From Acidisoma silvae (lineage in GTDB: Bacteria > Pseudomonadota > Alphaproteobacteria > Acetobacterales > Acetobacteraceae), in contig NZ_JAESVB010000001.1 of the NCBI RefSeq assembly GCF_020618775.1, positions 434,001 to 498,000 on the forward strand: a DNA stretch of 64,000 nucleotides, in the 5' to 3' direction. Below, in pieces: positions 34,664 through 44,242 of this stretch (position 1 is the stretch's first letter; every line of letters begins with the position of its first letter). Below the pieces are notes generated by a model, which made no database searches, had not been told where the DNA came from, and was given only the letters and a program-made list of their open reading frames with translations. Both the position numbers and the translations under genes were made by a program.

Positions 34664-37351
34664 ATGGCTACAGAGTTAGCCATGCAGATACCGAGTGCCG
34701 CCGGCGCAACCCCTTCGATGGCCCAATGGTTCGCCATGAAGGCGGATCATCCCAATGCCCTGCTCTTTTTTCGGATGGGCGACTTTTACGAGTTGTTTTT
34801 CGCCGACGCCCAGGCGGCGGCGGCGGCGCTCGACATCGCGCTCACGGCGCGCGGTGAGCATGGCGGCCAGCCGATCCCCATGTGCGGTGTGCCCGTCCAC
34901 GCGCGGGATGCCTATCTGGCACGGCTGATCCGGCGCGGCTTTCGCGTCGCCCTCGCCGAGCAGATGGAAGACCCCAAAAAGCGGGCCGGAAAGGCACCGC
35001 TGCGGCGGGAAGTTGTGCGGGTCATCACCCCCGGCACGTTGACGGAAGACGCGCTGCTGGAAGCGGCGCAGCCCAATCTGCTGCTGGCTCTGGTGGAATT
35101 GGCCGAGAAGCCGCGCGGCCGCGACAGGAGCCAGGGTGCCATCGGTGCCGCCTGGCTCGATATCTCGACCGGCCAGTTCGAAACGGCGCAGGTGTCGCGC
35201 GCCGATCTCGCTTCCCTGCTCGGGCGCCTGGCCCCGGCCGAAATTCTGGCCGATGCCGCGATTCCGCTCGGTCCCTGGGAGGATCGGCGTGGCGTCGATT
35301 GGCCTCCCGCGCCCCCGCGCGCCGAAGATGCCCGCGCCCGGCTGGCTCAGGCCTTTCATGTCGCGAGCCTGGACGCCTTCGGCAATTTCACCGATCTGGA
35401 AGCGATGGCCGCCGCCATGGCGCTGGACTATCTGCGCCTCACCCAGGCCGGCCGGCAACCGCATCTGGCCCATCCCGCGCCGCAAGGCGAGCGCGGCGTG
35501 CTGGCGATGGATGCGGCCACCCGGGTCAGCCTGGATATCACCGAGACGCGGGCCGGCGATCGCAGCCAACATACCCTGCTCGCCGCCATACGGCGGACCA
35601 GCACGCCTGGCGGCAGCCGCTTGCTCGGCACCTGGCTGCATGCGCCGCTGGCCGATCTCGGCGGCATCCTTGCCCGGCAGGACGGTTGGGATTTTCTGCT
35701 CTCCCATGCGGCTTTGACGGAGGAGTTGCGGCTTGGCCTGCGCGCCGCGCCAGACCTCGCCCGTGCATTGGCGCGCGTGGCGCTCGGCCAGGCCGGCCCG
35801 CGCGACGTCGCGGCGGTGGGGCAGGGACTGACGGTTGCGGCCAGCCTGGCCAGCCAGTTGCCGGAGGCATTGCCGCCGATCCTGCAATCGGCGCGGCAGG
35901 CGCTGGGCGCGCTGCCCGACCTCGGCGCCTATCTCGCGGGCGCCTTCGTCGATCCGGTGCCGGTGCGGCTGGAAGACGGCCGCGCCATCGCGCCCGGTTT
36001 CGACGCGGTGTTGGATGAGGAACGCAGCCTGCGCGACGAGCAGCGGCAGATTCTGGCCCGCGTTCAGCTGGACTATGCCGAGCGCTACGGCGTGCCGAAT
36101 CTCAAAATCAAGCATCACGCCCAGCTGGGCTATGTGATCGAGGTGCCGGCGGCGGTGTCGGAAAAGCTGCGCGGTTTCCCCGAACTCGTGCTGCGCCAGG
36201 GCCTCGCCTCCGGCGCGCGCTTCACCAGCACTGAACTCTCCGAGTTGGATCAGAAAATCGCGGCAGCGGCCGAGCGCGCCGGTGCGCGGGAGCGGATCGT
36301 CTTCGACGGTCTGGTCAAGACCGTCATGCAGGCGCGCGACGCGATTTCGGCCTGCGCTGCCGCGCTGGCGCTGCTCGATGTTCTGCAGGGGGCGGCCCGC
36401 CTCGCTGAACAGGTGGGCTGGTGCCGCCCGCAGATGACCGAGGGCGAGGATTTCGCCATCGAGGCCGGACGCCATCCCGTGGTCGAGGCCGCCCTCGCCG
36501 GGCGCGATCCTTTCGTGCCCAATGACTGTTCGCTGTCGCCCGGCCAGCGGCTGATGCTGCTGACCGGCCCCAATATGGCGGGCAAGTCCACCTTCCTGCG
36601 GCAGAACGCGCTGATCGTCATTCTGGCGCAGGCGGGGCTGCCGGTGCCGGCGGCGACAGCCACCATCGGGCTGGTCGACCGGCTTTTCTCCCGCGTCGGT
36701 GCCTCCGACGATCTGGCCCGTGGCCGGTCGACCTTCATGGTTGAAATGACCGAGACTGCGGCCATTCTTCATCAGGGTGGGCCGCGCAGTCTGGTCGTGG
36801 TCGATGAAATCGGTCGCGGCACCGCGACATTGGATGGGTTGGCCATTGCTTGGGCAGTTTTAGAGGCCCTGCACAATACGGTGCGCTGCCGTGCGATCTT
36901 TGCCACGCATTTTCATGAATTGGCCCGATTGTCGGGCATAATGCCTCAATTGCAGCCTGCGACCATGCGGGTGAAGGATTGGAAGGGCAGCGTCATTTTC
37001 CTGCACGAAGTCACCAAAGGGGCGGCAGGGCGAAGCTGGGGCGTGCATGTGGCAGCCCTTGCGGGCGTGCCGGCCCCGGTCGTCAAACGCGCGGGCGCGC
37101 TGCTTGCCAGCCTCGAAAAAGCAGGTCCGCTGACGCAATCCGCCGAATTGCCCTTGTTCGCGGCAGCGCAACAGCAACATGATGCCGCCCCTGGTGCGGA
37201 ACTGGGCCAGGAGCCGGAAGCGGACAGGCTGCGTCAGGCTCTGGCCGACATCGATCCCGAGCAGATGACCGCCCGCCAGGCTCTGGATTACCTGTTTCGA
37301 CTCAAGGATTTGGCTTCTGGTGCCTCAGCCGCGGATTCTCTAGCATCGTGA
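34664..37351 (+). CDS. mutS: DNA mismatch repair protein MutS
   Basis: An 895-residue mismatch-recognition ATPase. The Phe-x-Glu wedge contacting mispaired bases is F41-Y-E43 (RMGDFYELFF). Walker A is GPNMAGKSTFLRQ (about 633-645), followed by the STFMVEMTE signature, Walker B LVVVDEIGRGTATLDG and ATHFHELARL. Length is normal for MutS1. The start was set at ATG 34664 (MATELAMQIPS); ATG 34682 is the other option and the frame upstream of 34664 is not MutS-like. The stop codon overlaps the glnD start (GTGA), so repair and nitrogen-sensor genes share a transcript, an arrangement that recurs in alphaproteobacteria. Confidence 0.97.
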   Translation: MATELAMQIPSAAGATPSMAQWFAMKADHPNALLFFRMGDFYELFFADAQAAAAALDIALTARGEHGGQPIPMCGVPVHARDAYLARLIRRGFRVALAEQMEDPKKRAGKAPLRREVVRVITPGTLTEDALLEAAQPNLLLALVELAEKPRGRDRSQGAIGAAWLDISTGQFETAQVSRADLASLLGRLAPAEILADAAIPLGPWEDRRGVDWPPAPPRAEDARARLAQAFHVASLDAFGNFTDLEAMAAAMALDYLRLTQAGRQPHLAHPAPQGERGVLAMDAATRVSLDITETRAGDRSQHTLLAAIRRTSTPGGSRLLGTWLHAPLADLGGILARQDGWDFLLSHAALTEELRLGLRAAPDLARALARVALGQAGPRDVAAVGQGLTVAASLASQLPEALPPILQSARQALGALPDLGAYLAGAFVDPVPVRLEDGRAIAPGFDAVLDEERSLRDEQRQILARVQLDYAERYGVPNLKIKHHAQLGYVIEVPAAVSEKLRGFPELVLRQGLASGARFTSTELSELDQKIAAAAERAGARERIVFDGLVKTVMQARDAISACAAALALLDVLQGAARLAEQVGWCRPQMTEGEDFAIEAGRHPVVEAALAGRDPFVPNDCSLSPGQRLMLLTGPNMAGKSTFLRQNALIVILAQAGLPVPAATATIGLVDRLFSRVGASDDLARGRSTFMVEMTETAAILHQGGPRSLVVVDEIGRGTATLDGLAIAWAVLEALHNTVRCRAIFATHFHELARLSGIMPQLQPATMRVKDWKGSVIFLHEVTKGAAGRSWGVHVAALAGVPAPVVKRAGALLASLEKAGPLTQSAELPLFAAAQQQHDAAPGAELGQEPEADRLRQALADIDPEQMTARQALDYLFRLKDLASGASAADSLAS

Positions 37352-40155
37352 CAATGACCACCGACACCATCGCTTCCAGCCCCAGCCTGTCCGACGCCCT
37401 GGCCGAGATCGCGGCGATGGACGGCAGCATCTCGCGTGAGGCGGCCCTTGCGGCCTTCCGGCGCCATCTGGCGCGGACGCAGCATTTATTGCAGCAGGCT
37501 TTCGAGCGGGACGAGCTCTCCGGTCTGACGGCTGCCGCCGCGCTGGCCGGGCATATGGACGCGGTCGTCGTCACGCTGATGGATTATACGGGCTCGGTCG
37601 CCCGGCCCAATGCGCCGGATCGCATGACGGTGGTGGCGACCGGCGGCTATGGTCGCGGCTTCCTGGCGCCCTTCTCCGATATCGATCTGCTGTTTCTGAC
37701 GGACGCCGATCCGTCGGAGGAGACGCTCGCGGCGGTCGAGTTCATGCTCTATTTCCTCTGGGATCTCGGTCTCAAGGTCGGGCACGCGACCCGGTCGGTC
37801 GAGGAATGCCTGACGGAAGCGCGGAGCGACGCCACGGTTCGCACCACCTTGCTGGATGCGCGCTGCCTGGTCGGCGAAAAGCCGCTGTTCGATGAGTTTC
37901 GCCGCCGCTTCCGGGCGCAATGCGTCGAACTGGGCGCCGCCGAATTCATTCGCGTCAAACAGGCGGAACGCGCCGCCCGTCATCGCCGCTACGGCGACAG
38001 CCCCTTTCTGGTCGAGCCCAATGTGAAGGAAGGCCGGGGCGCGATGCGCGACCTGCACTATCTCCATTGGGTCGCCAATTACGTCTATGACATCCGCGAC
38101 GTCGATGACCTGCTGTCGATCGACGGCCCTTACGGCCCAATGCTCACGCTGCGGGAGGCGCGACACTTCCGCCGTGCGCAGGACTTTCTCTGGACCGTGC
38201 GCTTTCATCTTCACTATGTCGCGGGACGGCCAGAGGAACGCCTGACCTTCGATCTGCAACCTATCGTCGGCGCCCGCATGGGCTATACGCGGCATGGCGT
38301 GCAGGACGGGGTGGAGCGCTTCATGCGCCATTATTTCCTCACCGCGCGCGATGTGGCGCGGCTGACCCATGTGCTGGAGCCGGAACTTGTCCGCGTCGCC
38401 CGCGGCTCGCCGGCCGTTGTGGCGCCCACCGACAAGATCCTGCTGCAAGCCGGCATCATCCTGGCCGACGGCCAGTTGCTCTGCGCGGATATCGATGCCT
38501 CGGCCAATACGCCGATCATCATGCTCAAGATCATGCAATTCGCGCGGGATCGCCATCTGCGCATTCATCCTCTGGCGCTGCGGTCCATGATCCGCAACGA
38601 GCGCACCACCATCCAATTGCGCCGTGATCCGCAGGCCATGGCGATCTTCCTGGACCTTCTCTGCGGCAAGGATGGCGAGACCGGGCGGTCTGACGGTGCC
38701 CGCTGGCTGACGCTCATGAACGAGACCGGCATCCTCAGCCGTCTGGTGCCGGACTGGGCGCGCATCGTCGGCCAGATGCAGTTCGACACCTATCATGTCT
38801 TCACGGTCGACGAGCATACGATCGAGGCGCTGCGCGTGGTGGCCTCGCTGGAACGGGGCGAATTGACGGAAGCGGCCCCCGTCGCTTCCAGCCTCGTCGA
38901 TCATCTGCAATCCCGCCGCGCGCTTTATACCGCCGTGCTGCTGCACGATATCGCCAAGGGCCGGGGCGGCGACCATTCGGTGCTGGGCGCGGAAATAGCG
39001 CTCACCATCTGCCCCATGCTGGGCCTGTCGGCCGAAGAGACCGAAATGGTGTCCTGGCTGGTGCTGCATCACCTGCTGCTCAGCCAGACTGCCTTCAAGC
39101 GCGATATCGACGATCCCAAAACCATTCTCGATCTTGTCGATACGGTGCAGTCGCCGGAACGCCTCAAGCTGCTACTGGTTCTGACGGTCGCCGACATGCG
39201 CGCGGTCTCGCCGAAAGTCTGGAACGGCTGGAAGGCGACGCTGCTTCGCGAGCTTTACACCCGCGTCGCGGAAGTCCTGGCCGGCGGCCTGGCCACGACC
39301 GAACGGGACGTGCGCGTGGCTCGCGCCAAGGAAGCCGCCGCCGAACGGCTCAGCGACTGGACGGCCGAGGATATCGCGACCTTCCTCGATCTCGGCTATC
39401 CGGCCTATTGGCTCAGCTTCGATCCGGCGACGCATGAGCGTCACGGCCGCGTCATTCGGGACGCCAGCCATCGGAATGCGCCGCTCAGCGTCCAGCATGA
39501 GGTTCTGCACAACCGGGCGGTGACGGAAGTCACTGTCTATGCGGCCGATCATGCCGGCCTGTTCAGCCGGATCGCGGGCGCTCTGGCCATTGCCGGCGCC
39601 TCCATCGTCGATGCGCGTATCCATACGCTGACCAATGGCATGGCGCTGGATACCTTCTGGATTCAGGACGCCAATGGCGGCATTTTTGCCTCGCCCCAGC
39701 GCCTCGCGCGTCTGTCGGTGCTGATCGAGCAGGCGCTGGCCGGCAGCCTGCGCATGGAGAATGAGATACGCGGCCTGTCCGACGCGCTGCTGGGCCAGCG
39801 CATGCGGGCCATTCATGTGCCGCCGCGCGTCGTCATCGATAATCACGCCTCCAATACCCATACGGTGGTGGAGGTGAACGGCCGTGACCGGCCCGGCCTG
39901 CTGCATGACGTGACGGCCGCCATTACCGGCGAGGGCATGCAAATCGCCTCCGCCCATGTCAGCACCTACGGCGTCCGCGCCATCGACGTTTTCTATATCA
40001 AGGACGTTTTCGGCCTGAAGGTTCAGAACGAGCGCAAGCTTGAGAATCTGCGTCAGGCCATTCTGGAAGCGCTGGCGGCGGGCGATACGTCGACGCCGAC
40101 CGAGCCCGAGTCCGAAAGCCTCAATCGCGGCCGCCCGAAGGTCGACGCCGCCTGA
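37348..40155 (+). CDS. glnD: Bifunctional PII uridylyltransferase/uridylyl-removing enzyme
   Basis: A 935-residue nitrogen sensor that adds UMP to PII proteins (GlnB/GlnK) when glutamine is low and removes it when high. Order: nucleotidyltransferase with GGYGRGFLAPFSDIDLLFL (about 97-115); GlnE-like helical linker; HD domain LHDIAKGRGGDHSVLG (about 531); two C-terminal ACT domains (about 724 and 839) that bind glutamine. Length is typical. The GTG start gives a 4-bp overlap with mutS; ATG 37354, two codons later, is equally plausible. All catalytic motifs look intact. Confidence 0.96.
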   Translation: MTMTTDTIASSPSLSDALAEIAAMDGSISREAALAAFRRHLARTQHLLQQAFERDELSGLTAAAALAGHMDAVVVTLMDYTGSVARPNAPDRMTVVATGGYGRGFLAPFSDIDLLFLTDADPSEETLAAVEFMLYFLWDLGLKVGHATRSVEECLTEARSDATVRTTLLDARCLVGEKPLFDEFRRRFRAQCVELGAAEFIRVKQAERAARHRRYGDSPFLVEPNVKEGRGAMRDLHYLHWVANYVYDIRDVDDLLSIDGPYGPMLTLREARHFRRAQDFLWTVRFHLHYVAGRPEERLTFDLQPIVGARMGYTRHGVQDGVERFMRHYFLTARDVARLTHVLEPELVRVARGSPAVVAPTDKILLQAGIILADGQLLCADIDASANTPIIMLKIMQFARDRHLRIHPLALRSMIRNERTTIQLRRDPQAMAIFLDLLCGKDGETGRSDGARWLTLMNETGILSRLVPDWARIVGQMQFDTYHVFTVDEHTIEALRVVASLERGELTEAAPVASSLVDHLQSRRALYTAVLLHDIAKGRGGDHSVLGAEIALTICPMLGLSAEETEMVSWLVLHHLLLSQTAFKRDIDDPKTILDLVDTVQSPERLKLLLVLTVADMRAVSPKVWNGWKATLLRELYTRVAEVLAGGLATTERDVRVARAKEAAAERLSDWTAEDIATFLDLGYPAYWLSFDPATHERHGRVIRDASHRNAPLSVQHEVLHNRAVTEVTVYAADHAGLFSRIAGALAIAGASIVDARIHTLTNGMALDTFWIQDANGGIFASPQRLARLSVLIEQALAGSLRMENEIRGLSDALLGQRMRAIHVPPRVVIDNHASNTHTVVEVNGRDRPGLLHDVTAAITGEGMQIASAHVSTYGVRAIDVFYIKDVFGLKVQNERKLENLRQAILEALAAGDTSTPTEPESESLNRGRPKVDAA

Positions 40156-40219
40156 GGGATACACCATATTCCGCCCCGAAGGCGTGCCGCCTTGGCGCGC
40201 GCAGGGAATGGAGTGGCAG

Positions 40220-41086
40220 ATGACGCAGCGGACAGTCTCTCTCGTCTGGGACAGCGGGTGCGGCACCGGGGAAAGCCCGACCTGGGACGCCGATGCCGGG
40301 CAGCTCTATTTCACCGATATCCCGAACGGTCGCCTGCATCGCTACACACCCGCCACGGATGCACGCGATACCTGGCAATTGCCCGAGGTTCTGGGCAGTC
40401 TGGCGCTATGCCGCTCGGGCCGCATTCTGGTCTGCCAGAAGCAGAAGATCATGTTTTTTGATCCCGCGACCGGTAGCCTCGACCTTCTGGCGCAGATCGA
40501 TGAGCCGCAGACCAATCGCCTGAATGACGGCAAGGTTGGGCCGGACGGCTGTTTCTGGGTCGGCACCATCAACGAGGGCGCGGACGGTCTGCCCTCGGGC
40601 AATCTCTACCGCATTACGCCGCAAGGGCAGGTGGAGAAGAAGGTCGAAGGCCTGAAGAACTCCAACGGTCTCGCCTGGACGGCCGACGGCCGCACCCTGT
40701 ACCACTCCGACACGCGCGGCCCCTGGATCGATATCTGGGATTTCGACGCCGCGACGGGTGCCATCAGCAATCGCCGCCGTTTTGCCGACGTGCCGAATGC
40801 CGAGGGCCGGCCGGATGGCGGCGCGCTGGATATGGACGGGTTCTACTGGTCGGCCGGGTCAGGCATGAGTGTCCTCAACCGCTTCGCGCCGGACGGAACC
40901 TTGGTCGAAAAAATCGCCATGCCGGTCCCCAATGCGACCATGCCCTGCTTCGCCGGTAACCGTATCTTCATCACAACCGCGCTACCGAGTGACGAAGTGA
41001 AACGCCGGGAATTTCCGCAGGCCGGCGGTCTTTTTGAGATGCCGGTTGAGGTTCAGGGCGTGTTGATCGGGCGCTTCGCGGACTGA
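40220..41086 (+). CDS. SMP-30/gluconolactonase family lactonase
   Basis: A 288-residue six-bladed beta-propeller of the SMP-30 family, which hydrolyses sugar lactones (for example gluconolactone or xylonolactone) using one divalent metal. Metal and substrate residues: Glu in CGTGESPTWD, Asn in TNRLNDGKVGPDGCFWVGT, the Asn of NSNGLAWTADGRTLYHSDT and Asp in GRPDGGALDMDGFYW. The start ATG 40220 (MTQRTV) has GGAG 6 nt upstream; ATG 40208 (MEWQ) is the alternative. It follows glnD by 64 bp on the same strand but is functionally unrelated. The sugar specificity is not known. Confidence 0.9.
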   Translation: MTQRTVSLVWDSGCGTGESPTWDADAGQLYFTDIPNGRLHRYTPATDARDTWQLPEVLGSLALCRSGRILVCQKQKIMFFDPATGSLDLLAQIDEPQTNRLNDGKVGPDGCFWVGTINEGADGLPSGNLYRITPQGQVEKKVEGLKNSNGLAWTADGRTLYHSDTRGPWIDIWDFDAATGAISNRRRFADVPNAEGRPDGGALDMDGFYWSAGSGMSVLNRFAPDGTLVEKIAMPVPNATMPCFAGNRIFITTALPSDEVKRREFPQAGGLFEMPVEVQGVLIGRFAD

Positions 41087-41245
41087 ATGGCCAGACTTCA
41101 CGGCATTGCGGCGGCAATGTGCCGCCGCTGCCCTAGATCCGTCCAAACCAGTCTCTATCTACAAACTCACAAAGACGTTGTCGGCAGAGTTGGTAATCAA
41201 GGTGTTACAAACCTGCTCAACAATGACGTCGAAAGGAGTTCTGAC

Positions 41246-41620
41246 ATGAAACTCTTGTCGTATTCGCGCTTCACGCGTGGCTTGGCCGTTGCGGCCATGA
41301 TTGGTGTTATTGGCGCGCCTTTGGCCGTCGCTAATTCCGCACAGGCGCAAGGCTATTACCACGGTGGTGGCGGTTATTATCACGGTGGTGGTGGCTACTA
41401 TCACGGCGGTGGCTGGGGTGGACCTGGCCCGGGCGTGGCGGTTGCCTCCGGCCTTCTGGGTCTCGCCGTTGGTGCCGCCGTCGGCAGCGCCATAGCCGCG
41501 CCGCCGGTCTATGCAGCCCCGCCGCCGGTCTATTACGCGCCGCCGCCGGTGGTCTATGCGCCGCCGCCGCCGCCCGTCTATTACGCGGCGCCGCAGCCTC
41601 CGGCCTATTACGTCCCGTAA
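41246..41620 (+). CDS. Secreted Gly/His/Tyr- and Pro-rich small protein
   Basis: A 124-residue protein with a strong AAAGGAG site 9 nt before the ATG. A signal peptide (TRGLAVAAMIGVIGAPLAVA, cleavage near AQA-QG) is followed by three tandem GYYHGGG units encoded by 21-bp DNA repeats, a Gly/Ala hydrophobic segment (VASGLLGLAVGAAVGSAIAA) and a Pro/Tyr tail of PPPVYYAPPP units. Such composition is common in small periplasmic or outer-surface proteins of alphaproteobacteria with no assigned role. The Gly/Ala segment looks like a glycine-zipper membrane insert. Its last 13 bp overlap the end of the convergent GNAT gene. Confidence 0.8.
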   Translation: MKLLSYSRFTRGLAVAAMIGVIGAPLAVANSAQAQGYYHGGGGYYHGGGGYYHGGGWGGPGPGVAVASGLLGLAVGAAVGSAIAAPPVYAAPPPVYYAPPPVVYAPPPPPVYYAAPQPPAYYVP

Positions 41621-42135
41621 TCGGCTGGGGTGAGGGTTAGGTAGACACTGTCTACCCAGTCCGGCCCAATCTGAAAGGTTGCCTTGGCTTCGCCGGTTTT
41701 GCGAAAGCCAAGGCGACCTAACAGTTTAAGCGATGACGCATTCCGCGGATCGACATCCGCGACGATCGCGGGCGTGCCGCTGGCAAATCCCCGATCGATG
41801 ACGGCTTTCGCCGCTTCCCGCGCAAAGCCTTGGCCCCAAAAGGGGCGTCCCAGCAAAATTCCCAATTCACCGCCGCGCCACAGACCGGCTTTGCCAAGCG
41901 TGACGCCTGCTTGTGTAATCAGGAAATCATCGGAACTGCCGGCGGCGACGGAGGCCACGGTATCCGCGACGAAAGCTTCCGTCTCGGCCAGCGTCGCATG
42001 GGGCAGGCTGGACCAATAGCGCATGGTCTCGGCATCGCGCATGAAATCATGGAGCGCCGGGGCATCCGCTAAAGTCATGCGCCTGAGCGTCAGCCGTGCG
42101 GTCTCGATCACTGCATGCTTTCCTGTGCCGGCCAT
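41608..42135 (-). CDS. GNAT family N-acetyltransferase (RimJ/RimL-like)
   Basis: A 175-residue acetyl-CoA-dependent acetyltransferase. RimJ-type features: start of the fold at ETARLTLRRMTLADAPALHD, YWSSLPHATLAETEAFV, ELGILLGRPFWGQGFAREAA with the acetyl-CoA pyrophosphate-binding loop (Q/RxxGxG/A), and DPRNASSLKLLGRLGFRKTG. The start at MAGTGKHAVIE gives the usual length. It begins 1 bp after the rpsD terminator and ends overlapping the convergent Gly/Pro-rich gene by 13 bp. The target (ribosomal protein, antibiotic or metabolite) is unknown. Confidence 0.88.
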   Translation of the reverse strand: MAGTGKHAVIETARLTLRRMTLADAPALHDFMRDAETMRYWSSLPHATLAETEAFVADTVASVAAGSSDDFLITQAGVTLGKAGLWRGGELGILLGRPFWGQGFAREAAKAVIDRGFASGTPAIVADVDPRNASSLKLLGRLGFRKTGEAKATFQIGPDWVDSVYLTLTPADYGT

Positions 42136-42164
42136 AAAAAAGGGCGCCTCGCGGCGCCCTTTTT
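42136..42164 (-). terminator. Rho-independent terminator after rpsD
   Basis: AAAAAAGGGCGCC, a TCGC loop and GGCGCCCTTTTT, about 20 bp after the rpsD stop codon on the minus strand. It abuts the start codon of the downstream GNAT gene, so that gene needs its own promoter or read-through. Confidence 0.93.
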
Positions 42165-42184
42165 CGATCGGCTTTGAACTTGGA

Positions 42185-42799
42185 TCAGCGCGAATAGAAT
42201 TCGACGACCAGGTTCGGTTCCATCTGCACGGGGAAGGGAACATCGGCCAGCTTCGGAGCGCGCAGGTAGCGGCCCTTCAGCGAGCGGTTATCGACTTCCA
42301 TATATTCCGGAACTTCACGCTCGGCGCTCTGCGTCGCGTCGAGAACGACGGCGAGCTGCTTCGACTTCTCGCGCACTTCGATGACGTCGTCGTTCGACAC
42401 GCGATAGGACGCGATGTTCACACGGCGGCCGTTGACGAGAAGATGGCCGTGGGAGACGAACTGGCGCGCGGCGAAGGGGGTGATCGCCAGCTTCATGCGG
42501 TACACGACCGTATCCAGGCGGCGCTCCAGCAGCTCGATGAGGTTCTCGGAGGTGTCGCCCTTACGGCGAACCGCTTCCTCATAATACTTGCGGAACTGCT
42601 TCTCGCTGATATTGCCGTAATAGCCCTTCAGCTTCTGCTTCGCCATCAGCTGGACGCCGTAGTCGCTGGGCTTCTTGCGGCGCTGGCCATGCTGGCCCGG
42701 ACCGTAATCGCGCTTGGCAACCGGGGACTTCGCACGGCCCCACAGATTGACACCAAGGCGGCGGTTAATCTTGAACTTACTTTCGGTGCGCTTGGTCAT
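42185..42799 (-). CDS. rpsD: 30S ribosomal protein S4
   Basis: A 204-residue primary 16S-rRNA-binding protein that nucleates small-subunit assembly. It reads [20 protein letters not shown] at the start, has [18 protein letters not shown], and the S4 RNA-binding domain [20 protein letters not shown] then [18 protein letters not shown], ending NLVVEFYSR. It stands outside the alpha operon, as in many alphaproteobacteria, and has its own terminator. Confidence 0.98.
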   Translation of the reverse strand: MTKRTESKFKINRRLGVNLWGRAKSPVAKRDYGPGQHGQRRKKPSDYGVQLMAKQKLKGYYGNISEKQFRKYYEEAVRRKGDTSENLIELLERRLDTVVYRMKLAITPFAARQFVSHGHLLVNGRRVNIASYRVSNDDVIEVREKSKQLAVVLDATQSAEREVPEYMEVDNRSLKGRYLRAPKLADVPFPVQMEPNLVVEFYSR

Positions 42800-43023
42800 G
42801 CGCGTCTCCTTCGTCTATGGCGCCAGTAGTCCGTCCCGGCTTCCGCTGATCGGCTGATCAACGCGGAAACAGCGAAAAGGCCGAAGCCTGTTCGCCTTGG
42901 GTGGCGGGGCGATCCACGGAAGGCCGTTGATCACCCACATTCCCGGCAATGGAGGCGCCTTCTAGGTGGCCGTCTCCAAACTGTCAAACCGCAGCTGCCA
43001 TGCGCAGCCGCGCCAGAGCCTGC

Positions 43024-43752
43024 TTAGTCTTCGGCTTTTGTCTGGTTGGAGGTGGCGCCGCCGCGCGCGGCGGACCAGGCCGCCGGGTCTTCCAGGAAGC
43101 GGCGCACTTCCGCCATCGACGACTCGGGGAAATACGGCCGCTCACGGCAGGCTTCCAGCACATCCCACCAGGTGGTGAGGTAGTGGAGCGCGATATTGTT
43201 CTCAGCGAGTTTTTCGATGCTGCCGCCGAAGACGCCATAAAAGAAGACGACGAAGGCATGGTTGCAAATCGCACCGGCGTCGCGCAGGCTCTGGGCGAAG
43301 CGGATTTTGGACTGACCGTCGGTCGTCAGATCCTCGACCAGCAGGGTTTCCTTGCCTTCCGGCACGTCGCCTTCGATCAGGGAGTTGCGGCCGAAACCCT
43401 TGGGCTTCTTGCGCACATAGGACATCGGCAGGCCCATGCGGTCGGAAATCCAGGCGGCATAGGGAATGCCCGCTGTCTCACCGCCGGCAATCGCCTCGAT
43501 CGTCTCATAGCCGATATTGCGCTGGATCTTCTCGACCGCAAGCTGGCTGATCTTGGTGCGGGCCTGCGGGAAATAGATGATGCGGCGGCAGTCGATATAG
43601 ACCGGGGATTTCCAGCCGGAGGTGAGCGTATAGGGCTCTTCCGGGCGGAAATTGATCGCCTTGATTTCCAGCAGGATACGTGCGGCGGTCATGGCCGCAT
43701 CGCGATCCCAGTCGCTCGCGTGGCCTGCCAGTTTGCGGGATAGGGCGGTCAT
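43024..43752 (-). CDS. pyrE: Orotate phosphoribosyltransferase
   Basis: A 242-residue enzyme of de novo pyrimidine synthesis joining orotate to PRPP to give OMP. It has TLTSGWKSPVYIDCRRIIYF, the flexible-loop region VRKKPKGFGRNSLIEGDVPE and the PRPP motif TLLVEDLTTDGQSK. It belongs to the longer alphaproteobacterial PyrE type with an extended C-terminus (ESSMAEVRRFLEDPAAWSAA). It lies 224 bp upstream of rpsD on the same strand, with no terminator obvious between. Confidence 0.95.
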   Translation of the reverse strand: MTALSRKLAGHASDWDRDAAMTAARILLEIKAINFRPEEPYTLTSGWKSPVYIDCRRIIYFPQARTKISQLAVEKIQRNIGYETIEAIAGGETAGIPYAAWISDRMGLPMSYVRKKPKGFGRNSLIEGDVPEGKETLLVEDLTTDGQSKIRFAQSLRDAGAICNHAFVVFFYGVFGGSIEKLAENNIALHYLTTWWDVLEACRERPYFPESSMAEVRRFLEDPAAWSAARGGATSNQTKAED

Positions 43753-43981
43753 TCTGCACTCCGATCCAAGAAAGCCCGGATTTCTAGCGGATTCGCGCCA
43801 TGCCGCAAGGATTGCCTGTGCAGATCCCTTCTGTGGCCGATGGGCATCATCGTCTTGCCATCGTTAAAGGGGATGCTGGCTTGCCTTGAACAGGCGTGGG
43901 TCTCGCGTTAGATCACAGCTTGATATACAGATAATGACTGGTCCGCGCGCTTGGACCGGTTGGATTAGGAGCGGTTTTCAG

Positions 43982-44221
43982 ATGGCGCGTGACGTAAGCA
44001 CCATCGCTCGGCGTTGTGAGCGTGCGGTCGTGACGGCATATCGTGAACTCATGGTTCACGGTAATGGCGATATGGACTCGTTTCGTGCCTGCACCACCCT
44101 CTATCGCATCCATCACCCTGAAGCGTCCCTGACGGAAGCGCATCGGCTGGTTGCCGAATGGATCGACCATCATATCGTCCGCGCCGATGACGGCCCCACC
44201 GACGGCTGCGACTGCCCCTGA
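43982..44221 (+). CDS. Conserved-looking small hypothetical protein
   Basis: A 79-residue soluble, mostly helical protein reading MARDVSTIARRCERAVVTAY and ELMVHGNGDMDSFRACTTLY, with a final His-rich helix (EWIDHHIVRADD) and a CDCP end. GGAG lies 10 nt before this ATG; longer starts at 43934 and 43886 are in frame but lack a ribosome-binding site. I do not recognise the family. It precedes a GNAT gene by 21 bp on the same strand and is probably co-transcribed with it. Paired Cys at the C-terminus might bind a metal. Confidence 0.6.
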   Translation: MARDVSTIARRCERAVVTAYRELMVHGNGDMDSFRACTTLYRIHHPEASLTEAHRLVAEWIDHHIVRADDGPTDGCDCP

Positions 44222-44242
44222 TTTTCGAAGGTTCGGCCGGCC

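Noticed and set aside
34676-36772. 698-codon open frame on the minus strand opposite mutS
   Set aside because: It mirrors mutS codon by codon; GC-rich third positions remove stops on the opposite strand. Composition is Arg/His/Gln-rich with no motif.
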